The notes below the pieces were generated by a model. That model was given only the letters and a program-made list of their open reading frames with translations. It did no database searches and was not told the DNA's origin. The translations under genes and the position numbers were made by a program. Below, piece by piece: positions 37,734 through 46,720 of a stretch of DNA of 64,000 nt (the first letter of the stretch is position 1; each line of letters starts with the position of its first letter). The DNA is from Dermatemys mawii. Its lineage: Eukaryota; Chordata; Testudines; Dermatemydidae. Location of the stretch: contig ML677366.1 in the NCBI GenBank assembly GCA_007922305.1, positions 15,224,783 through 15,288,782 on the forward strand, read 5' to 3'.

Positions 37734-37998
37734 TTCATTGGCTTCCCACAGAATATCAAGTCAAGCTCAAGGTGCTCAGTTGCCTGGAGTCAGCATATCT
37801 AGAAGACAGTGGTCAACTCCACTCATCTGGTCCAATGGAACTCTTCTCACAAAGATCATGCCCATCTGTGCAGGAGACAGCTCTTTCTCTCTCAGGGGCT
37901 CATCCTAAAGTGTGGAACAAACCGCCATAGAAACTGAGGACCTTACAACCTACTGCTCTAAGTGTAAGATACATTTATTTGACTTGCCTTCTCTAAGA
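37734..37998 (+). pseudogene. decayed LINE reverse-transcriptase C-terminal relic
   Basis: One frame gives FHWLPTEYQVKLKVL, resembling the [L/F]HWLPV..RI.FKVL motif near the C-terminal end of many non-LTR retrotransposon ORF2 proteins. About 45 codons later comes GAHPKVWNKPP, resembling the A.PKLWNSLP motif. After a stop and a frame change, SKCKIHLFDLPS resembles the FK..LKTHLF..AF ending. The three motifs in the right order and approximate spacing support a relic of a LINE of the Rex/L2/CR1-like group. It is heavily decayed with a stop and a frameshift, and no endonuclease or catalytic YxDD region is present. It could be chance similarity. Confidence 0.5.
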
Positions 37999-38768
37999 CC
38001 TACACATTACAACATGAACATTAAAAAAAAAACCTATACCACAGCCTCTTGGATCCTGGTTCTGTTGTGGTCTACAAACTATTCAGAGACCCTTATGTTG
38101 GTCCAACACTTTGTGCAGTTTATTTTACAAATGGAAACCCACCACCTTCTTAACATATACAGCTCCTGTAACAAGCAGGAGAGAGCATCTCTCCCCACTT
38201 GCTGCCTGCTTCCCCCATTTCCACTTCCTTCCTGTGCCTATTTGTGGGCTCTGGCTAATGGCTCAATTAGCCTTTCTGCCCTGCCCCATCTGCAAATCAG
38301 GCACAACTCTGCTTGGTTAGCTCCATTCTGCCCTGTTTGATTAGCACTGCTATGAACAGAGCGCCGACTCAGCCTTCCTTGCCTAGAACTTTGTCACACC
38401 AACCAAAACAAAAATATTACACCACACAGCAGTTTCCCCAAGGAGAGGATGAGCAAAAGATTGAACCACACACAACACATTAGTCATTTCACTTAATGCA
38501 CTGCTAGAAGGCTCCAGAAACTACAGCAATAAGGGGGGGTATAAGACCTGAATAGAATAAATCATGGATGAACAAGGTTCAAGGTCTTGATCTTAAAAAA
38601 AACAAAAACAAAAAAAAAGTGTTTACCAGAATCTCCAACCCTATTGTGGTTCTTCCCACCCACCAGTTCTATTAACTGAAACTCCTCCCATTTCAGCTCT
38701 AGTCTGCACCACCTTTCCCATCTCTGATAACACTGGTCTACAGTTTTTTAGAAGTCCTCTGCTTCAGA
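37999..38768. other. non-coding DNA left of the transposon
   Basis: No gene. A 142-codon frame at 37912-38340 begins inside the LINE relic and continues into unrelated sequence without any domain. Confidence 0.55.
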
Positions 38769-38772
38769 GATA

Positions 38773-38857
38773 AAATGTGATATTTATTATGTATTTTGAT
38801 GTGCTGAATTCAAATATGACAATTAAAACAACTGATTGGCTACTGTTTCTAAGATAT
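38773..38857. repeat. left terminal inverted repeat (degenerate)
   Basis: Contains AAATGT at 38773 and GATTGGCTACTGTTTCTAAG at 38834-38853. The inner 24 bp matches the reversed right end at 19 of 24 positions; the outer part is weaker, at a bit over half. Confidence 0.5.
38783..38788 (-). promoter_or_regulatory. possible polyadenylation signal of the transposon gene
   Basis: TTTATT on the plus strand reads AATAAA on the minus strand. It lies about 290 bp downstream of the stop codon and just inside the element's end, a plausible position for its mRNA 3' end. AATAAA is common by chance in AT-rich DNA. Confidence 0.3.
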
Positions 38858-39075
38858 TTAAGTTTTTACATTTTATGTCTATGTATATTGTGTAGATAGT
38901 AGAGTTTTAATCATAAATTGTAAACCTAGGTCTTTTCATGTGTTTATGGTTGCTTTACATGATAATATTTCACCTGTCCTGTTTATGTAACACTTTAAAA
39001 ATCAGCAAAAGGGTTATATAAATAAAATGTATTATGAAACAAAAGGCAAAAAACTATTATGTACATAGTTTAGTC

Positions 39076-40770
39076 CTATTCAGTGTCTACTCGGCGCTTC
39101 TTGGCTTGTCTCTTGTATTCATTAAATGGAGCATCTCTTGTCACTGTCCAGCAATAGTCTGCAAGCACAGATGGGCTCCATTTGCCCTGATAGCATTTCT
39201 CCATTGTTGCAATGTCCTGGTGAAATCGCTCGCCGTGCTAGTCACTCACTGCTCCACAGTTCGGTGGAAATACATCTAGATATGAGTGCAAAAAATGTAT
39301 CTTTAGTGACATGCTGCAACCAAGCCTTTTGTATGCCTTGAGGAGGTTTTCCACCAACAACCTGTAGTTGTCTGCCTTGTTGTTTCCGAGAAAATGTATT
39401 GCCGCTGACTGGAAGGCTTTCCATGCCATCTTTTCCTTGCCATGCGGTGCATGGTCAAATGCATCATCTTGAAGAAGTTCACGAATCTGAGGACCAACAA
39501 AGACACCTTCCTTTATCTTAGCTTCACTTAACCTTGGTAATTTTCCACGGAGGTACTTGAAAGCTGCTTGTGTTTTGTCAATGGCCTTGACAAAGTTCTT
39601 CATCAGACCCAGCTTGATGTGTAAGGGTGGTAACAAAATCTTCCTTGATTCAACAACTGGTGGATGCTGAACACTTTTCCTCCCAGGCTCCAATGACTGT
39701 CGGAGTGGCCAATCTTTCTTGATGTAGTGGGAATCTCTTGCACGACTATCCCATTCTCAGAGAAAACAGCAGTACTTTGTGTATCCAGTCTGCAGACCAA
39801 GCAAGAGAGCAACAACCTTCAAATCGCCATAAAGCTGCCACTGATGTCGGTCATAGTTTATGCACCTCAAAAGTTGTTTCATGTTGTCATAGGTTTCCTT
39901 CATATGGACTGCATGACCAACTGGAATTGATGGCAAAACATTGCCATTATGCAGCAAAACAGCTTTAAAACTAGTCTTCGATGAATCAATGAAGAGTCTC
40001 CACTCATCTGGATCGAGAACGATGTTGAGGGCTGCCATCACACCATCGATGTTGTTGCAGGCTACAAGATCACCTTCCATGAAGAAGAATGGAACAAGAT
40101 CCTTTTGACGGTCACAGAACATGGAAACCCTAACATCACCTGCCAGGAGATTCCACTGCTGTAGTCTGGAGCCCAACAGCTCTGCCTTACTCTTGGGTAG
40201 TTCCAAATCCCTGACAAGGTCATTCAGTTCAGCTTGTGTTATGAGGTGTGGTTCAGAGAAGGAGGATGGGAGAAAATGTGGGTCCTGTGACATTGATGGT
40301 TCAGGACCAGAAGTTTCATCCTCTTCCTCTTCCTCGTCTGACTCAAGCGAGAATGATTCTGGTGCATCAGGAACTGGCAGTCCTTCTCTGTGGGGTACTG
40401 GGCATATAGCTGATGGAATGTTTGGATAATGCACAGTCCACTTTTTCTTCTTTGACACACCTTTCCCAACTGGAGGCACCATGCAGAAGTAACAACTGCT
40501 GGTATGATATGTTGGCTCTCTCCAAATCATTGGCACTGCAAAAGGCATAGATTTCCTTTTCCTGTTCAACCACTGGCGAAGATTTGTTGCACAAGGGTTG
40601 CAGCATATGTGTGGGGCCCACCTCTTGTCCCGATCTCCAATTTTGCAGCCAAAATAAAGGTGATAGGCTTTCTTAACCATAGTAGTTATACTGCGCTTTT
40701 GTGATGCAAAAGTCACTTCACCACAAACATAGCAGAAGTTATCTGCACTGTTCACACAAGTACGAGGCAT
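39076..40770 (-). pseudogene. putative DDE-type transposase, two internal stops
   Basis: One continuous minus-strand frame of 565 codons runs from ATG at 40770 to TAG at 39076-39078. It has no frameshift but two nonsense codons: TGA at codon 338 (39757-39759) and TAG at codon 511 (39238-39240). What looks like separate open frames is therefore one gene. Residues 1-100 are Cys-rich with CxxC pairs at 13/16, 57/60 and 93/96, suggesting a zinc-binding module. An acidic stretch (SDEEEEEDE) lies near residue 145. FIDSSK (Asp262) and YGDLK (Asp316) are followed by CCFL, the TGA and EWDSR, and later by a His-rich HGERFHQD segment right after the TAG. Asp-Asp spacing plus the late SD-stop-HGERFH motif suggests an RNase-H-like DDE core; this is inference. 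The C-terminus is basic (KRQAKKRR). Similar uncharacterised proteins are predicted in many animal genomes, in my recollection. The start is the first ATG of the conserved-looking Cys-rich region. Confidence 0.75.
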
Positions 40771-41163
40771 CTCTGCTCACTTTGGCTAAACAGAAATGCG
40801 TCCCTTTGCAAAATCAAACACTGACAAATAAGAGAGCACAACACTGTATGATTTCTAGAGCTGATATAGGGCAATTTGTTCAGCAGAGTGATGTAAGCTT
40901 CGTTATGATTTCATCATCCATGACTTCTAGGAATAACATGATGCAATTCATATAATGTATGATGCAATACCAGCTTCAGATTGCATCATTCATTGTTTTG
41001 CCTAAAAAGCAAGTACTGTCCAAACCCAGTCATAGATTTATTCATAGATCCAGTCAAAGATGTATTTTAGTCATTTCTGGTTTAAAGTGAGATCCCTTCC
41101 CTTTATAACTGACTTATCCTCCGCCATTCCCATGTCAAGGGTCGTATATACTGACCCAATAGC

Positions 41164-41249
41164 ATATCTTGAAAACTAGAGCCAATCAACAATTTTCAGC
41201 ATCATTTTCGTTCTCAGTGACCCGGAATTAGTAAAGTTTGACTACATTT
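41164..41249. repeat. right terminal inverted repeat (degenerate)
   Basis: Contains ATATCTTGAAAACTAGAGCC (41164-41183) and ACATTT (41244-41249), the reversed partner of the left repeat. Spacing between the two landmarks differs from the left side by one base. Confidence 0.5.
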
Positions 41250-41251
41250 AT

Positions 41252-42665
41252 TTCAGAAGCATTTTGGATGTAGAGCAGTGTAATCTATTAGTTGGCCCAC
41301 TACCTCTGGACCCCCAACTTTGGCTCATACCTACTTGGATCCTCCCACCCTATTCTCTTATTATGACCCTCTTTCCGAGTTCCACATCTCATTCAGGAGT
41401 CAAAGCATGTGCTATCTCAGGATTCCCACTTTCAATCACTTCAATGCTTAGTGTAATATGGGGTGCACCAAATACCAGAGCACACCAGATTTCAAAGCAT
41501 GGGCACCACACTCTAACAGAGTCGGCTTGGTCCAGCATCTCTTCTTTAAAGATAAAAGATCTAATCACAGGTAAGGATAAGAGGGGAAGTTGTGGGAACT
41601 CAGGAGAAAAAACAGACAGGCAACAAAACTGGAAAAAAGGTTAATTTCACCAGACTTTTTTGGTAGGTGCAACTTATTATGATCCGTTGTTTTCTCTAAA
41701 TTTTATCGGGGCAAAGTAGTATTTGTGATTCAAACTTTTAATTTTATATTGCAATAGCAAAACCAAACAAAACTGACACCTCTTCCCCAGAGATTTGAAG
41801 GTGATGGATTCTGCAGAAATAATAAATCATCACTTTTTTGGCCTTCTCTCCCAAGTTAAAATTCATTGCAGATTTTTTGCAGCTGTGTTTTAAATCCTCA
41901 AAACATCAAAGTTCATATCGCAAATTAACAGACCTTTAAGTACTACATAGTGGCATAAGGAGCAAAGCCCAATCTATGTTTGCAACAAACAATAGATCTT
42001 TTGGCAAAAGACAATTTTCATGGAATGCTTTCGCTGTATAATTCAGTGTCAGCTCTAGTTTCCCTGCTAGTAAATGAATTCCTCATTTCACCTATATTTT
42101 CTCAACTACTTGCTAAAGCAGTGAACCAGATTAAACTGGTTTGCACTGCCTATGACAGGATATTAGCTATTGAGAGGCTGCATATATTAACTGCCAGAAC
42201 AGATGAGTGCTTTAACACTTACCAATCAGGAGAAAAGAAGAATAGAACTAGAAGAGTTCATTCATGTGTTCCTCGTTTAGATATGCTGATACCTTATCAG
42301 CACACTACAGACAACAACAGACGTGTAGGTGAGCAGAATTTGAGTATAAACTATCTACATTACAACAGTGGGCACAAAATACTGTTGGGGTATTAAACAG
42401 CTTTCAGAGTGCTTAAGGAGAGTACTACAGAAATTCCAATTGACAAAAACCTCTCACATATAGAAACTCAAATCTAAATGCCCCAATTAAAGAAAAAACA
42501 CATACACCACACTGCAAAGCAGGCAGACCCCACTCAATTCAGTGTAGGAAGAGAGGTATTGTTTTAGGGTATATTGTATGCATTATTTACAGGAAAACTT
42601 ATTGTTGAGAAGATGACATGACAAATACTGCTTAATCCATATTTTGCTGCATGTCAGACATATTG
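41252..42665. other. unique non-coding DNA
   Basis: No gene recognised. Frames of 126 codons (41264-41644) and 138 codons (41980-42396) on the plus strand show no domain, signal or repeat structure that I can identify. The second is AT-rich and I regard it as chance, though I cannot exclude a lineage-specific exon. Confidence 0.5.
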
Positions 42666-42755
42666 CAGAGATAAGTGGGTGAGGTAATATATTTTATTGG
42701 ACCAACTTTGTTGTGAAACAAGCTTTCAAGCTTACACAGAGCTCTTCTTCTGCAT
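42666..42755 (+). mobile_element. fold-back family fragment (GTGGGTGAGGTAATAT type)
   Basis: AGTGGGTGAGGTAATATATT, TTATTGGACCAACTTTGTTG, then AAGCTTTCAAGCTTACACAG and AGCTCTTCTTCTGC form the first arm of a well-known reptile and bird dispersed repeat. The second arm and tail are not present here. A deleted relative is at 24984-25050. Confidence 0.8.
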
Positions 42756-44624
42756 AAAACGTATTACAATTGGGTTCATATGGGCAATTTCCATTTGTTT
42801 CAGCATTCTACAAGATTAGTGTTTTGTCCTGCCCCTTGAATAAAGAAGGGTGAAGGATTTTTTTTTCCCCCAGAAGCTCAAGTGAGCTAAGAAAATAAAA
42901 TTCTTGGCTCCTTTCAGGATAATACTCCAGGAAACAGGAGACTGAGGTACTGTACAATGTGCAAAGTTTGCTTTAGCTGGTACAGTAACAGAAGCTGAGC
43001 AAACATTCATCTTTACATATAAACAGAAGTATGAACAATTAAGGGCAGATGCTTGTCTATTTATTCACCATATACACACGATTATCTGACTGGCTGAGGG
43101 AAAAAAACATTTTAATCTCAATCAGCATCTTATGTTCTATGCCTTAAATGCACAAACATTTCCCTTTTACTGTTAACAGACTTTAGAAATCTTATAATGA
43201 GTGACCATGCTTGATAGGAATCAGACTACATGCATGTTACAGAAGTGCCTCCAATGAAAAGGCACCTGGTGTACTCCCTTATATTCCCAAATCAGCCTTT
43301 CTGTATCTGTTTGTTCCTTTTGCTGGGCAAGGTGAGAGTTTTTGATAAGGATCTCACAGCTCTGCAAATTCTAAGAACAGAGAAAAGCCCCTTGGAAATC
43401 TAACAAAAGGAAGCAATGATTGGGAGTTTGCTAGGAGCAGGGTGACCATGCACTGGCGTGATCTCATTCTTATTTAAAATGTCCTCCTTGATTTTGGGGC
43501 AGAGTGTTTTTTGTTTGGGGCCAGAGTCCAATACCTTTACTCACAATGAATAGTACATTAATCTACTGGTCTCTCTGAAACCAGTGGGTCTACTTGTGGA
43601 GCAACGTGCTAATAAGCTAATGTCAGGGTGTATAGCAGGGGAACTCACTTCCTGAATGCTCCTAGTAGATGGGTGTGGGTACTGCAATCTTTCTCCCACT
43701 CCTGGTGCCCCCTGTAGGTTGCTGACCTCAGTAGGTGGGCTCAGCCCCTCCAGCTAAGTCACAAAGTCAAAAATGGACCCCTTACGGGCTATTCAAGTCT
43801 AAAAAACACAAAACAAAAGACTTCCAGGCTCAAACTGGACCCAGCCCCTCCTTCCTGAGGGTGCCTTTTCTCTTCAGCTCACCTTGAGTCTCTTCCTGCT
43901 CAAACTGTCTGCCCTCAGGAAGGCCTTCAGCTCCAGCTCTGGGCCCTCTGCTCAGGCTTTTAGAGGAGGGTTGTCCCTGTCTCAAAACATAGGCCACTTT
44001 GCTGGGGGAGGGGGATCCCAGGCTCACCCATTATTACAGATTCCAACCAAGGGATCCTATAGACAGCAGCCACATACTGCTTCCTTTAACTAGTTGCTGC
44101 TGTATTTTCCTGGCCTCTTACCACCTGGTCCCATTATCTTGGGGTTAAAGTTCTTAGGTCCTCTCTCTCCCAGGCCCACTAAATGCAGCCAGTCAAGTGC
44201 CTTAGGCCAGAGAAGCATTCCTTTCCCCACCTCTCTAATCCCAGCCAGGAACTGACCTGTTAGGGCCCTGCAGCTCCTTTTATATATGCCTGTTGGGCTT
44301 TAATTGGCTGCTTCCATGAGACCTATCTAGGTAGGCCTATGGGGACCCAACTCTACTGCTCCTTCCTGGAGAAGGGGTAGTAGGACCACAAGACCTCCAG
44401 TAGAGGGCCATGAAGAGCCAGGTATACCCCATCATAGGGTGTCAGAATCTGACTCATAAAGAGAGCAGAGCATGTGTGGCTTGCCCCTAAGGGTATCAGA
44501 ATTAGCATGTTCCCCAAGGATGGCAGTCATTTTATGAAAGGTGGCTTATAAATTTAATTAAATGTACAATAACTCAGAGGGAGTGGCTAACAATCAGAGG
44601 TCACCGCTGCAACCCTTTGCCTTA
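42756..44624. other. non-coding DNA with GC-richer block
   Basis: No gene recognised. From about 43620 to 44450 the DNA is GC- and pyrimidine-richer than its neighbours (GGCCCTGCAGCTCCTTTTAT, GACCCAGCCCCTCCTTCC) and has the look of a dispersed repeat, but I cannot identify its ends or class. Confidence 0.45.
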
Positions 44625-44709
44625 GGGCTAGTCTACATTTGTACAATTCAATTACGGTCAGGTTAGCTGATATAGCTAATTGGTACAAAAAATCTGTATA
44701 GACCAGCCC
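44625..44709. mobile_element. 85-bp Harbinger-like MITE with TTA duplication
   Basis: GGGCTAGTCTACA on the left pairs with TGTATAGACCAGCCC on the right. TTA flanks both ends (44622-44624 and 44710-44712), a perfect 3-bp target duplication expected for PIF/Harbinger. At 85 bp it is a very short member of the type. Confidence 0.85.
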
Positions 44710-45850
44710 TTACCCCTCACTGAGTGGCAGTAGGTCATTGCAGAGGGGATGCTGGGAACACAAGAGACCTAGAAGCTCTAAACAAAAGGGAGGCAATTAG
44801 TTGCACATTTCCTAATACAATTTTGAGTATGTTGGTTGGGCTACTAAGAAGTTATTTATAGAGGTTTGTAGGACCTTTGTGAAAGGAGACCTTGTTCGAA
44901 GGAAAAGCATTCACTTTACACTGGTCAGATATATTCTGTGCAATGCTCAATATGTACCTGCGAGGCAGTTTCTCAGGATAAAACCAATGCATTAGAATGG
45001 AGATTTCTACTCTGTTTACAATGTCCCTCCCCTTTATTTTTCTGAGCCTGCTTTCCCAAGGGGAAGGGGTACCTGGTCCCTAGAAAATCAAAATGTGAGG
45101 AGCGTTGAACAACTGCTGCTGACATAAAACTCACTGTATCTGATATAAGACAATACAGTCAGTGCCTACTGTGCCACTTTTCAGTGGTTACCAGTGGTGT
45201 CCGGGATGAATCACTGCCACCTGCTGACATCTGGAGGGAACCTGTTCTGTGCTTACAAGAGGAAACTCTTTTCAGCCATCAGCTGTGGGCAACACAGGTG
45301 CTCTGCTCCAGGATCTGAGTCCCACTCTTTCCCTCTGCAGGCTAGCAATTTACACACCCTACTTTATTACACTCGAGTGCCAAGACCCTTATCTTCTGAC
45401 CACCCACAGTGTACACCAATCCACTGCCTCTGCAGAAGCAGTGCTCCCCAGTTCACTGGTTTCCCCTCAGTTCACCACTCTCCGTAGTATAAGGAATTTA
45501 GACGTCTATTGTAAAACCAAACTGAAGTTTCACAGAGCATAAGATAAAATTTCTAATAAAAGCAAGTATAAGCATTTGGAAAGAAAGCTACAAGAAAAAT
45601 TTAAAAAATGTAATACCAATACTTGTTAACAGGTTACTTTCACATCTAATAAGGTATTTATCAGGCAATCAGCATTTGCAGTGGATTGCCGGTTCAGAAA
45701 GCTGGGATCCACCTTCCATGAGATGCCCCTGCTGGCAAAGTTCCTCTTCTGAAATGGATAACAACTTGGGCCATATTCTCCTCTCTTATATAGTCTCTTT
45801 GCCCAGGGGCCCCCTCTCCAGAGAGCTCTTCTGGGGCTACTTTTGCCTTA
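44710..45850. other. unique non-coding DNA
   Basis: No gene. Two overlapping 97-codon frames at 45194-45542 lie in a moderately GC-rich stretch and match nothing I recognise. Confidence 0.5.
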
Positions 45851-46036
45851 GCAACAGAGTCCTGTGGCACCTTATAGACTAACAGATGTATTAGAGCATA
45901 AGCTTTCATGGGTGAATACCCACTCCAGGTATTCGCCCACGAAAGCTTATGCTCTAATACATCTGTTAGTCTATAAGGTGCCACAGGACTCTGTTGCTTT
46001 TGCAGATCCAGACTACCACAGTTACCCCTCTGATAC
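45851..46036 (+). mobile_element. fold-back element, near-perfect 70-bp hairpin plus tail
   Basis: The arm at 45851-45920 (GCAACAGAGTCCTGTGGCAC at the outer edge) pairs with the arm at 45928-45997 around a 7-base loop, with only about two mismatches that I can see. A tail follows: CAGATCCAGACTACCACAGT, then TACCCCTCTGATAC. The central word AGCATAAGCTTTCATGGGTG relates it to the elements at 33227 and 36534. Three open frames mirrored across the palindrome are artefacts. Confidence 0.9.
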
Positions 46037-46592
46037 TGAACTTTTGCCTGAGTAAATGTTCAAGTCTCCATCTGTTCCAGACAGCAAATATGCTGTCTCC
46101 CGAATATCCCTTATTCTCAATGTTGATTGCATTAGTCCTGAGACTACACCTTGCCTCACCTGACAAGTCTCACTTCAACAGCTTTGCAACTGGAATATTC
46201 TATTTTTCACATATCTTGAACTGTTTCCCATACAAATATCTTACAATAATCATGACAGCTAGTTCTGAACTTCAGACCGTCCGACACAGGGTTGATATAC
46301 CTGCCTGGGTGTGTCTGTGTCTCACCTACTGCATCAGTCTGCATGCAGTTAGCTTGGGCTTCTTCTTGGCTTTTCTTTGGATGCTTTTAGTTCCATTTTC
46401 TATATGCTTGTGATTTTTGATGGAGGACATTTCCACTGTATTTAAAATTTAATCCAAAGTAAACTATTATCCCTTTTGAAATTTAGAGAAAACCAGCCAG
46501 GCCCCATTTGGAGAAATAGTCTTCAATCTAAGCTGTTGCCTGGGGTGTGGCTACCCTAGAGAAAAGGTGAGCTTTTCACAAGACAAACACCA
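46037..46592. other. unique non-coding DNA
   Basis: A 139-codon frame (45994-46413) starts inside the fold-back tail and continues with hydrophobic stretches but no recognisable family. I regard it as chance. Confidence 0.5.
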
Positions 46593-46720
46593 ACTTGTAA
46601 AATACCGGTGTGCATAGCAAGCTGTAGTTTTGTCTCGATTTAACTGGTCAATGTCAACCTGCCTAGAACTGATCAAAGTGAAACTACAGCTTGCCTTGTA
46701 TATGCTAGTATTTTACAATG
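46593..46720. mobile_element. inverted-repeat hairpin element
   Basis: TTGTAAAATACCGGTGTGCA continuing through AGCAAGCTGTAGTTT (46595-46630) is the imperfect reverse complement of AAACTACAGCTTGCCTTGTA and TATGCTAGTATTTTACAA (46681-46718). The 50-bp centre holds a second weaker inverted pair (AACTGGTCA / TGATCA). It is probably a MITE; the true outer ends may lie beyond these limits. Confidence 0.75.

Larger units (their letters stand above)
38769..41251 (-). mobile_element. autonomous-type DNA transposon relic, unnamed family
   Basis: A 2.5-kb unit is built around one minus-strand gene (39076-40770). Degenerate inverted repeats lie about 220 bp beyond the stop and 390 bp before the start. 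Their conserved cores, GATTGGCT (38834-38841 and, reversed, 41180-41187), sit 61 and 62 bp from matching AAATGT words near the two ends. TTCAGA is found just outside both ends (38763-38768 and 41252-41257), a possible 6-bp target duplication. The boundaries were set by eye and are provisional. The gene is far better preserved than any other transposon gene in the window, so the insertion is relatively young. Confidence 0.6.

Noticed and set aside
37643..37930. 95-codon protein with a His-Thr run
   Set aside because: The His-Thr run is a CA microsatellite; the remainder is a decayed LINE relic, annotated as such.
39238..40770. Two separate genes or a frameshift between the 337-codon and 151-codon minus-strand frames
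   Set aside because: The distance between the frames is a multiple of three and the residues between (EWDSR and onward) are in the same frame. It is one gene with stop codons, not two genes or a frameshift.
41980..42396. 138-codon plus-strand frame as a gene
   Set aside because: It is AT-rich, with no domain, no Kozak or splice support and no recognisable family. I leave it as probable chance, not as a feature.
33227..46036. CRISPR-like array from the repeated palindromes
   Set aside because: The copies are dispersed, differ in sequence, and have no regular spacers; the genome is vertebrate.
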